Source of the DNA: UBA11865 sp035686605 | GTDB lineage: Bacteria; Chloroflexota; Anaerolineae; Promineifilales; Promineifilaceae | Length of the DNA: 30,563 nt | Direction: 5' to 3' | Assembly (NCBI GenBank): GCA_035686605.1 | Contig: DASRZI010000307.1 | Location: 1 to 30,563 of the forward strand | Shown here: in pieces, positions 23,892 to 30,563 of the stretch | How the letters are laid out: each line of letters opens with the position of its first letter | Position numbering within the stretch: position 1 is the stretch's first letter | Translations under genes and position numbers: made by a program | Notes under the pieces: generated by a model | The model's input: the letters and a program-made list of their open reading frames with translations, nothing else | What the model was told of the DNA's origin: nothing | Databases searched by the model: none

Positions 23892-25136
23892 CTAGAATCG
23901 AGATAAACAGATCGGTTTGTTTTCATGTTTGAACAATGAATCGACCATTTCCAGGCAGTTCTCATCGGATATGTCAGCCAGGCCATAGTTGAAGAGTTCG
24001 GAAAATCGGACTGCACCGACGATCATCGAGGAAAATTCGGGAATTGCCATACTTATCTCAACATCGTCTGCTCGGGGATCGACGATTCGCGCCCTTCCCG
24101 CATCGAAGCTGAGAGAAATCGCCATGTCATTTTCAGGTAAGAAGCTGTCAGAGACCGATAATCGCAGGCGTAGATCATGGTTGCCAAATCTGTGATTCGC
24201 AAGGCAAGAAAACAAGCCTGGGATGTCAATCACTCTATACATGAGTCCCACGCCTTGGGAGTTCGACTCGTGATAAACGGGTGGAATAATGCGTCCGGAA
24301 TCATTCCGGGGATCACTCAGAAGAAATTGGAATGATTCATCATGGGTGGCGTATGAGATCCAGGCGACTTGATCGAGCTGCGACCGGATGAAGGCCAACA
24401 GACCAAGCAGCGCCTGGCGATTCTCTGCGATGGCTTCGATGATCTGAAGATCATTCTCCAGGAATGTCTCCCCTAGCTCAAACTTCAGGAGCATGTATCC
24501 AAGCAGGTTGTCATCTCCAGAATAGCCAACGAACAGTGAAGTGGGCTGTTCAAAATGGTAGTTTAATTCTGGCCCATTCCGCAGAATCATGCCATGGGTT
24601 CGCTCCGCAAACCGATTGTAACATGAAAGCACTTCCGTCTTGTCGGATGGTTCAAGTATGCGAACTTTTGCCTTTTCACCGCCAGTTACCAGCGAGTCCG
24701 GGCGAAAGCGGTAGTGGCTCATCTTTGTTCCGTAGCCAAAACCCATTCTATGGTAAAAATCCGGTCTAAACGGGTAAAGGAGCAGCAGAGGAACCTCTCT
24801 CTCTCGATAGTGCTCGATGAAAGCACTCATCATATCACGGGCAACTTTTTCTTTCTTGTGCGCCAGATCAACCGCGACTCGACCAACCCCTCCCGCTGGC
24901 AGTCGGGTAGACTCGAACGTCATATCAAAGTCGAGGTAGATCATCCCTCCTAGCAGCTGCTCGCGGCGATAGAGTCCATAGATCGTTCTCCATGATTCGG
25001 CATAAGTCGTTTTCAGTCTTTTTGCATCCCGATTGCGATCCTCGTCACTATCAAGATGAAATCCAGGATAAGCATTGGCGGTTATGGTCACGTACTTCTC
25101 TATGTCTGATTCGGGTAATGGTTTCACGATGCTCAT
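23892..25136 (-). CDS. Eis-type GNAT acetyltransferase with SCP2-like C-terminus
   Basis: This 414-residue enzyme has the three-part plan of the Eis family: an N-terminal GNAT domain (about 1-145), a second GNAT-like domain, and an SCP2-like C-terminal domain. VGRVAVDLAHKKEKVARDMMSAF (84-106) is the acetyl-CoA region, and YPFRPDFYHRMGFGYG (121-136) matches the segment carrying the general-acid tyrosine (probably Y128). The chain ends in Phe, as in mycobacterial Eis, where the terminal carboxylate takes part in catalysis. Eis enzymes acetylate aminoglycosides and other amines at several positions; whether this one does is unknown. GGAGA lies about 8 nt before the ATG. Confidence 0.88.
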   Translation of the reverse strand: MSIVKPLPESDIEKYVTITANAYPGFHLDSDEDRNRDAKRLKTTYAESWRTIYGLYRREQLLGGMIYLDFDMTFESTRLPAGGVGRVAVDLAHKKEKVARDMMSAFIEHYREREVPLLLLYPFRPDFYHRMGFGYGTKMSHYRFRPDSLVTGGEKAKVRILEPSDKTEVLSCYNRFAERTHGMILRNGPELNYHFEQPTSLFVGYSGDDNLLGYMLLKFELGETFLENDLQIIEAIAENRQALLGLLAFIRSQLDQVAWISYATHDESFQFLLSDPRNDSGRIIPPVYHESNSQGVGLMYRVIDIPGLFSCLANHRFGNHDLRLRLSVSDSFLPENDMAISLSFDAGRARIVDPRADDVEISMAIPEFSSMIVGAVRFSELFNYGLADISDENCLEMVDSLFKHENKPICLSRF

Positions 25137-25343
25137 TAATATTCTCCAGGACCTAGATTAGGATGAACGATTATAGCCAGCTTACCTTATCTGTGCCGTT
25201 CCAGAAATACGAGGTCACTTTGCCTTGGGTTGCCCTGCAATCCGTCTAGAACACTCAAATAGAGTTTCCCTGCAGTAACGGCACCTACGGACTAGCTCAA
25301 TGATTCCTGAGAGCAGTTCGGGCGTCCAGTAATATCGCGTTTC

Positions 25344-25403
25344 TGTTCGGACGGTATCAAACTTGTTCAGACTATGTCAGACCTGTTCAGACTATGTCTG
25401 ACC
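25344..25403 (+). repeat. Three tandem 20-bp repeats with an embedded palindrome
   Basis: The units 25364-25383 (TGTTCAGACTATGTCAGACC) and 25384-25403 differ at one base. A degenerate copy at 25344-25363 matches at 14 of 20 positions. The single change in the last unit creates the palindrome TCAGAC-TAT-GTCTGA (25387-25401). GTCAGAC at 25376 and GTCTGAC at 25396 also form an inverted pair exactly 20 bp apart, about two helix turns. The layout suits cooperative binding of a regulator. Confidence 0.7.
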
Positions 25404-25496
25404 TTTTGCGTTCCATTTGATACAATCCCTTGTTTTCATGGCCTCAGTCCTTGTCCGCTTAGAGATGTCTGAGTCATGCAAATTTAAGTACATTGG

Positions 25497-25525
25497 TTGT
25501 CCTCGACTTTATGTAAACTTATACT
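25497..25525 (+). promoter_or_regulatory. Putative sigma70-type promoter of the FTCD gene
   Basis: TTGTCC (25497-25502) and TATACT (25520-25525) are separated by 17 bases. The predicted start near 25532 gives a leader of about 26 nt to the ATG at 25558. It lies 94 bp downstream of the tandem repeats. Confidence 0.65.
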
Positions 25526-25557
25526 TCTGCGAGTTTATTAGTAAGGCGTATGTCACC

Positions 25558-27069
25558 ATGCAGCAAATAGTCGAATGTGTGCCGAATTTCAGCGAAGGCT
25601 CTCGATCCGAGATCTACAACGCTATTGCCGATTCCATTCGGGCAGTGCCCGGCTGCTTTGTCCTCGATGTCAGTGCAGACGAAGACCACAATCGAACCGT
25701 AATCACCTTTGTTGGCGAACCAGAAGCGGTCGAAGAGGGCGCTTACCGGGCCATTGCTATGGCCGCAAGCCTGATTGACCTCGAGGAACACGAAGGGGAA
25801 CATCCTCGCATCGGTGCCACTGATGTTTGTCCAATCATCCCTGTAAGAGGGATCACCGTGGAAGAATGCGTTGCCATCGCTAAGCGCCTGGGACAGCGAG
25901 TCGGCGACGATCTCGGTGTCGCTGTCTACTTGTACGGCGAAGCAGCGGCGACGCCCGCGAGACGCTCTTTGTCGATGATACGCCGGGGTGAATATGAGAT
26001 GTGGCGGGATGAGGTGCAGACCAATCCTGAGCGAAAACCAGACTTTGGTCCGGCGATCCCCAAGAATTGGGGCGCTACGGTAATTGGGGTACGTCCGTTT
26101 CTTATCGCCTATAACATTTATCTGAATACCGGCGATGTGACACCAGCAAAAAAGATCGCCGAAGCTATAAGATTCAGCAGCGGCGGCCTTCGCCACGTCC
26201 AGGCGATGGGGTTTCTGGTTGACGGTCGGGCTCAAGTGAGCATGAATCTCACCAATTTTCGAAAGACACCCATTCATCGAGTCCAGGAAATGGTTCGAAA
26301 AGAAGCGGCTCGATACGGACTTTCCATTACTGATGCGGAGCTAATTGGGTTGGCTCCTCAGGAATCGCTATTTGATGCTGCACAATGGTATCTGCAGCTG
26401 GACGAATTCGATGAGCGCCAGGTGCTGGAGGTCCGAATTGGGCAAGAAACGGCGGCAGACATTACCCCTCGCGCTTTCTTGAATGCCACGGCAGATGGCA
26501 CCCCTACACCAGGTGGTGGTTCGACAGCTGCCCTTGCAGGCGCGCTTGGAGCGGCACTGACCCAAATGGTTGCTAATCTCACAGTTGGACGTAAGAAATA
26601 TGCCCATGTCGAGGCTGAAGCGGTGGAAATCGTTCGCCGAACAAGCCTACTGCAAGATGAGCTTGCCAGGGCAGTCAAAGCTGATTCGGAAGCCTTTGAA
26701 GAGGTGATGAGAGCTTATCGAGACAAAACGCTTTCCTCAGATGAAAAGGAAGAGGCCATCGAAAAAGCTACAATCATGGCGGGTGAGGTTCCTTTGTCAG
26801 TAGCCCGCTGGAGCTTGGAGGTTGCGGCTCTGGCTCGCGAGATTAGCAAAATTGGGAATGTGAATGCCTTAACGGATGCGGCCGCTGGAGGAATAATGGC
26901 CCAAGCGGCTGTTCAGATAGCCAGCCTGAATGTTCGCGTGAACGCAGCTGCCCTTAAAGACCGAGAACTGAGTGAAAAATGGCTGGAGGAATTAGGCACA
27001 TTCGAACGGGCCATCGAAGCAACATCTAAGGAGATCCTATCTATCGCCGCCGAGCGGGGAGGGTTTTAG
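25558..27069 (+). CDS. Glutamate formimidoyltransferase / formimidotetrahydrofolate cyclodeaminase fusion
   Basis: This 503-residue bifunctional enzyme links histidine breakdown to folate. The first domain (about 1-300) moves the formimino group from formiminoglutamate to tetrahydrofolate; it starts VECVPNFSEG and has the active-site region EGEHPRIGATDVCP (79-92, H82). The second (about 302-503) releases ammonia to form methenyl-tetrahydrofolate. It starts ITPRAFLNATADGTPTPGGGSTAAL and carries NVNALTDAAAGG. The same fusion is known from vertebrates and many bacteria. The frame is open upstream to a TTG at 25417, but the ATG at 25558 gives the family N-terminus and lies just after the promoter. 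No other histidine-degradation gene is in the window. Confidence 0.95.
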   Translation: MQQIVECVPNFSEGSRSEIYNAIADSIRAVPGCFVLDVSADEDHNRTVITFVGEPEAVEEGAYRAIAMAASLIDLEEHEGEHPRIGATDVCPIIPVRGITVEECVAIAKRLGQRVGDDLGVAVYLYGEAAATPARRSLSMIRRGEYEMWRDEVQTNPERKPDFGPAIPKNWGATVIGVRPFLIAYNIYLNTGDVTPAKKIAEAIRFSSGGLRHVQAMGFLVDGRAQVSMNLTNFRKTPIHRVQEMVRKEAARYGLSITDAELIGLAPQESLFDAAQWYLQLDEFDERQVLEVRIGQETAADITPRAFLNATADGTPTPGGGSTAALAGALGAALTQMVANLTVGRKKYAHVEAEAVEIVRRTSLLQDELARAVKADSEAFEEVMRAYRDKTLSSDEKEEAIEKATIMAGEVPLSVARWSLEVAALAREISKIGNVNALTDAAAGGIMAQAAVQIASLNVRVNAAALKDRELSEKWLEELGTFERAIEATSKEILSIAAERGGF

Positions 27070-27101
27070 TTCTGATTTCGAATTCTTTAAGAGCTCTAAC
27101 G

Positions 27102-28247
27102 ATGCGCAGACGATTCGTCAGGCAAGCAGGTCTTGGTTTGATGGTATTCTTCCTGCTGTCGCTGTCTCTAGCAGCTTGCGGCAATGGATCCACGACTGAA
27201 GAGATCGCAGCAGCGAAAAACACCACATCAGACATCGAACCAACCGAATCTGGCGAGACGGTTTTCCCGCCTCCGGTGATAGTAACGGTGGCTAGTCCTA
27301 GAGACCAAAAGAGCTTTGTTGCTCCCGAGGTAACAGTCGTTGCTGAAAAATCTTCGGTGGAACCAGAGGTTACTGATCCTATTACCTCAACAGACGATCC
27401 ACCTGAATCGGTATCAAGCGCGGAGACGGCTGCACCAACCATATCGCCAACACCTATGCCAACCTTCACCCCTCCTCCCTCACCTGAGACCACCTCCCTG
27501 GAGCACTTATGGCTCTCTCGACCTGTTCCTCAAGACACTACTGTCTGGACCGATAAGGCCTATCCTTACGGTACGACCAAAGGTGGGACATTGCGACCGC
27601 ACCATGGGGTTGAGTTCAATGTACCCGCCAATACCGAGGTATTAGCCGCAGCAAATGGGATTGTAAGAATTGCCTCGGATGACAGCCTGCGGCTGCTCGG
27701 CGCCACACAAGACTTCTATGGCAATGTTGTGGTCATTGAGCATGACTTCACCCTCAATGGGCAACCTGTCTTCACTCTATACGGCCATCTCTCGAAAGTC
27801 CTGGTGGAGGAAGGTCAGGAGGTGAAGGGTCGGGAGGTCATCGCCCTCTCGGGTTCGACCGGTGTTGCTGATGGAGCACACCTGCATTTCGAAGTGAGAG
27901 TTGAAGAAAACGACTATCAATCGACGCGAAACCCGCTTCTGTGGCTCTACCCTTTCCCGGATCGAGGTGTTGTAGCTGGAACTGTCTCCTGGCCCGATGG
28001 CACTTTAGCCGCTGAGGTTCCCTTAACCCTTCGTCGACTTGACGCCCAATCACCTTACCGTGCCACCACGACATACAATCTAGAAGGCGTTAATCCAGAT
28101 GATGGATTCCTCGAGAACTTTGCCTTCGATGACATCGACGTAGGGTTCTATGAGCTTTCAGCCGGTTCTGAACCGAATGAGGTCGAGGTTACATTTTGGG
28201 TCTATCCATACCAGACTACTTTCCTCGAGATCGTGTTAGATGGCTAG
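27102..28247 (+). CDS. M23-type peptidase lipoprotein
   Basis: This 381-residue predicted lipoprotein has a signal and lipobox LAAC (C26). A Thr/Pro/Ser-rich spacer reaches about residue 130. An M23 (LytM-like) domain covers about 155-270, with RPHHGVEF (166-172), YGHLS (227-231) and AHLHFEV (259-265). M23 enzymes cut peptide cross-links in cell walls with zinc bound by HxxxD and HxH. Here the first motif is H167-H-G-V-E171, with Glu in place of Asp, while HxH is intact. It could be a working hydrolase with an altered ligand or a non-catalytic binder. A C-terminal beta-rich domain (about 285-381) follows. It starts 32 bp after FTCD and its end overlaps the convergent DUF1461 gene by 12 bp. 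Confidence 0.88.
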   Translation: MRRRFVRQAGLGLMVFFLLSLSLAACGNGSTTEEIAAAKNTTSDIEPTESGETVFPPPVIVTVASPRDQKSFVAPEVTVVAEKSSVEPEVTDPITSTDDPPESVSSAETAAPTISPTPMPTFTPPPSPETTSLEHLWLSRPVPQDTTVWTDKAYPYGTTKGGTLRPHHGVEFNVPANTEVLAAANGIVRIASDDSLRLLGATQDFYGNVVVIEHDFTLNGQPVFTLYGHLSKVLVEEGQEVKGREVIALSGSTGVADGAHLHFEVRVEENDYQSTRNPLLWLYPFPDRGVVAGTVSWPDGTLAAEVPLTLRRLDAQSPYRATTTYNLEGVNPDDGFLENFAFDDIDVGFYELSAGSEPNEVEVTFWVYPYQTTFLEIVLDG

Positions 28248-28967
28248 CTCCTGCGACGACTTTCTTCGCTGGAGAAGGAATCCGATCAGGGCAAGGATGA
28301 GCCCTTGGATCAGAATGCCGAGGGTCCAGATTAGGCCGAAATCAAACCAAAATTGCTCCGGGAATAGACGGATCAACGAATCGCTCATGGAGAACGTCCA
28401 GGTGTCCGGGGGGAACAATAGCTCGTGGAACTGGACGAAGACAAAGTTCCACGATATGAATATCAGGATAGCCACGATAAGCAGAATTCCCGCGGTGAGC
28501 AAGCCACCATACATGAGCGCTCGATAAGCATAAATTCTCGTTTCTGGACGGGCCAATAGATAGATCACTGCGGCAAGATAGAGGATCCCTACCACCTGAA
28601 ATATCTGTCTAAAAAGATCAACAAGGTTCTTTACGTCCAGCATGTGCCCGATTTCACGTACATTGTATAAAGGCTGGCTGGAACCTGGTAAGCGTAGATC
28701 TTCTAGAAGATAAATCACCCTTTCAGCGGGTTCGCTTCGACGCAAGTAATCGAGGGTGGCTTCTCCGTACTCGAGGCGTTCGTCATCTGTGAAACCGAAA
28801 CCATCGGGATCGATCCGGCCGTATTCAATAGATGGAAAACTTGGCGTGTTCCATTTAACGAGCACGCGAACCGTCCACAGTGACAGAACTATGGGAGTCG
28901 CGATGATGACAAACCAGCGGCTGATCGTCACACTTGTTCGTTTCTTCGTCTTTTTCTCTACACTCAT
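28236..28967 (-). CDS. DUF1461-like integral membrane protein
   Basis: This 243-residue protein resembles the DUF1461/TIGR01906 membrane family. It has one N-terminal segment (about 17-37) and a soluble loop with GRIDPDGFGFTDDERLEYGEATLDYL and EIGHMLDVKNLVDLF. Three further membrane segments follow, with FVQFHELLFPPDTWTFSMSDSLIRLFPEQFWF between the last two. The HELLFPP...LIRLFPEQFW stretch is the family hallmark. The function is unknown. It follows the spermidine-synthase-like gene by only 4 bp, so the two are almost certainly cotranscribed. Confidence 0.85.
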   Translation of the reverse strand: MSVEKKTKKRTSVTISRWFVIIATPIVLSLWTVRVLVKWNTPSFPSIEYGRIDPDGFGFTDDERLEYGEATLDYLRRSEPAERVIYLLEDLRLPGSSQPLYNVREIGHMLDVKNLVDLFRQIFQVVGILYLAAVIYLLARPETRIYAYRALMYGGLLTAGILLIVAILIFISWNFVFVQFHELLFPPDTWTFSMSDSLIRLFPEQFWFDFGLIWTLGILIQGLILALIGFLLQRRKSSQELAI

Positions 28968-28971
28968 CTAT

Positions 28972-30563
28972 TCAACCTCCAAGTCCAGAAAGCCCAGACG
29001 GACCCTCGTCAAGCAAATAACGAATCACAAGCGAATCCACGATTATCTCCACTGGCGCTCGCTCGTCAGTAAATATGACATCACCGGCGATAGTTGGAAC
29101 CAGCGACTGTTCAACTTCTTTGAGCGAACGCATCAGCAGCGGATGTGTATCATCGGCCATTTGTCTAATATTTCCACTGAGAAAATCGCGTTCAGTCGGC
29201 ATGCTGGTCGCAACGAGCACGCTGTTCAGCGATCCAGATACATCCAGCGTATGAACCGAAGGGAATACTTCTAACAAGGTAGCGGTGACCGCCTCTACCA
29301 ATCTCCGGTCGTTGGGCGCTCGACCAACATTGATGGCTAGAACCCCATCACTTGTCAGGTGCTCCCTGACTTCCTCGAAGAATTGTAGGGTCGTAAGGTG
29401 CCAAGGGATGTACGGAACTTTATAGGCATCCAGGGTTATCAGATCGTACTGCTCTTCCAGTTGGTTTAGTTCGTAGCGCCCATCACCCACGATGACATTG
29501 ATGTTCGGCTCCGTCAGGGCAAAATATTCGCGGCCGGCCTCTACAACGTCCGGATCCAGTTCAATGCCGTCGATGGGGATCGGCCCGAACACCTCAGTGA
29601 ATTGTTTCGGGATGGTTCCGGCAGCCAGGCCGATCACCGCCATATTATCCACTGGCGATTCTCCCGCATTTTGGTTGAAATAAGGTGCAGCCAACATCAC
29701 GCTCCAAACGGACACACGAGGAACTCGACCACCATCACAATAAAAGGAATGGAATGCCTGGCCTTCGTTGAGCATGAGGTAATTGCAGTCGCCCTGCCGA
29801 ATCACTTGAATATAGTTATAGGCCGACTCTGTCTCATAGATTTGGTCTGGATGGTCCTTTATTCCGCCGCTCGTACCGGCAATACTTATGGGGATCAGGG
29901 CTAAGGACAATCCCAATACCAGCAAGCGCTCTCTGGCTCTGACTTTCCAGAGGCCAACTAGGCCAACAATAAGCAGCGCAGCCCCAAACACGACGGCCGC
30001 AACCCGAGAACCAGCCAAAGGTATGATGATGAGCACCGGTAAATAGGTGCCCAGCAGACTTCCCAATGTCGAAACGGCGTACACCCTACCGCTTACCCTG
30101 CCAGCCTGGTTAACATCTTCTACAGCAAGCCTTATCGCAAAAGGCGATAGACAGCCAAGAAGCGTGACGGGTATGGCAAGGGTAATCATTACTCCCACCA
30201 AGGAGCTTAAGATGGCGCCGATATTAACCTCTGCCATGGCGGATGCCGCGGAGCGAAGGATGACACTGGTGAGCAGCAGGAAAAAGACGCTAAGGAAACC
30301 CGCCAGCGTGACCAGAAGGTAGAATAGATGCGCCTCTGGATGTCGATCGGCAATCCACCCACCTAAGAAGTAACCAAGAGTTAGGAACAGCAGGACCAGT
30401 CCTATCACATTGGCCCAAACGATGTTCGATGTCCCATAGACGGTCTGGAGCATGCGGCTCGTGGTGAATTCAATGGCAAGAGTCGACATCCCTGCCACGA
30501 ACACGGTGAAATAGATATAGTGTCGCGAAGAAGCGCCACCGGTGATATTTATGGAGCCTGATT
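28972..30563 (-). CDS. Membrane-anchored spermidine-synthase-like protein (5' end outside window)
   Basis: At least 530 residues are present. The frame stays open to the window edge (SGSINITGGASSRHYIYF precedes the first internal GTG at 30504), so the true start is probably outside. About seven hydrophobic segments with MFS-like spacing (FVAGMSTLAIEF, GLVLLFLTLGYFLGGWIADR) come first. A Rossmann-type spermidine synthase domain follows, with AVIGLAAGT, DGIELDPDVVEAG, VIVGDGR and LITLDAYKVPYIPWHLTTLQFF. Such fused proteins are common, but polyamine synthesis has rarely been shown for them. They may use a decarboxylated-SAM-like ligand or act as methyltransferases. A DUF1461 gene follows directly. 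Confidence 0.88.
   Translation of the reverse strand, partial: SGSINITGGASSRHYIYFTVFVAGMSTLAIEFTTSRMLQTVYGTSNIVWANVIGLVLLFLTLGYFLGGWIADRHPEAHLFYLLVTLAGFLSVFFLLLTSVILRSAASAMAEVNIGAILSSLVGVMITLAIPVTLLGCLSPFAIRLAVEDVNQAGRVSGRVYAVSTLGSLLGTYLPVLIIIPLAGSRVAAVVFGAALLIVGLVGLWKVRARERLLVLGLSLALIPISIAGTSGGIKDHPDQIYETESAYNYIQVIRQGDCNYLMLNEGQAFHSFYCDGGRVPRVSVWSVMLAAPYFNQNAGESPVDNMAVIGLAAGTIPKQFTEVFGPIPIDGIELDPDVVEAGREYFALTEPNINVIVGDGRYELNQLEEQYDLITLDAYKVPYIPWHLTTLQFFEEVREHLTSDGVLAINVGRAPNDRRLVEAVTATLLEVFPSVHTLDVSGSLNSVLVATSMPTERDFLSGNIRQMADDTHPLLMRSLKEVEQSLVPTIAGDVIFTDERAPVEIIVDSLVIRYLLDEGPSGLSGLGG

Larger units (their letters stand above)
25137..25557. other. 421-bp divergent region between the Eis-type and FTCD genes
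   Basis: This gap holds a TATAAT box for the minus-strand Eis-type gene (25170-25175, leader about 26 nt, no good -35). It also holds three tandem 20-bp repeats (25344-25403) and a well-spaced promoter for the plus-strand FTCD gene (25497-25525). The stretch 25180-25340 shows nothing I can name. Confidence 0.6.

Noticed and set aside
25519..26277. 252-codon minus-strand frame within FTCD
   Set aside because: FTCD is unmistakable on the plus strand, and the frame covers its promoter and first domain in antisense.

Overview
The window is a dense, ordinary-looking bacterial chromosome segment, most likely from an uncultured member of the Chloroflexota (Anaerolineae/Caldilineae-like). That placement is inference. 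It rests on lipoproteins with Thr/Pro-rich linkers, the heat-shock order hrcA-grpE-dnaK-dnaJ-prmA under a CIRCE operator, a DUF1461 membrane protein, and a TPR/zinc-ribbon membrane protein beside nadK and recN. No rRNA, tRNA, CRISPR array, insertion sequence, phage gene or recognisable defence system was found.

Layout. (1) 25-2328, plus strand: an S1-domain RNA-binding protein with a long acidic repeat extension, then bS21 (rpsU) and IF-1 (infA), overlapping by 8 bp. All three act in translation initiation. (2) 2381-8227, minus strand: hrcA-grpE-dnaK-dnaJ-prmA, read from a sigma70-type promoter followed by a perfect CIRCE element (8307-8377). A terminator-like hairpin lies between dnaK and dnaJ, and a shared terminator separates infA from prmA. 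(3) 8442-10793, minus: two surface-polysaccharide genes, a polyprenyl glycosylphosphotransferase and a family 2 glycosyltransferase. (4) 11041-12258, plus: a C-terminal processing protease of family S41. (5) 12255-17141, minus: hisS, nadK, a TPR/zinc-finger membrane protein and recN, tightly spaced. (6) 17601-21445, minus: secD, secF and a large lipoprotein, followed by a 459-bp gap that seems to hold a frame-broken coding remnant. (7) 21847-25136, minus: a DmpA-type P1 peptidase, a GNAT acetyltransferase and an Eis-type acetyltransferase. (8) 25558-28247, plus: a fused glutamate formimidoyltransferase/formimidotetrahydrofolate cyclodeaminase, then an M23 peptidase-like lipoprotein. Upstream of the pair are three tandem 20-bp repeats. 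(9) 28236-30563, minus: a DUF1461 membrane protein and a spermidine-synthase-like protein with an N-terminal membrane domain. The reading frame of the last gene is open to the window edge.

Most of the content is housekeeping: translation initiation, protein folding and export, NAD phosphorylation, DNA repair and envelope work. I did not find a convincing new multi-gene system. The points most worth a second look are the repeat-built acidic extension of the S1 protein in its initiation-factor operon, the 20-bp tandem repeats with an embedded palindrome at 25344-25403, the frame-broken remnant at 17369-17600, and the hairpin between dnaK and dnaJ.
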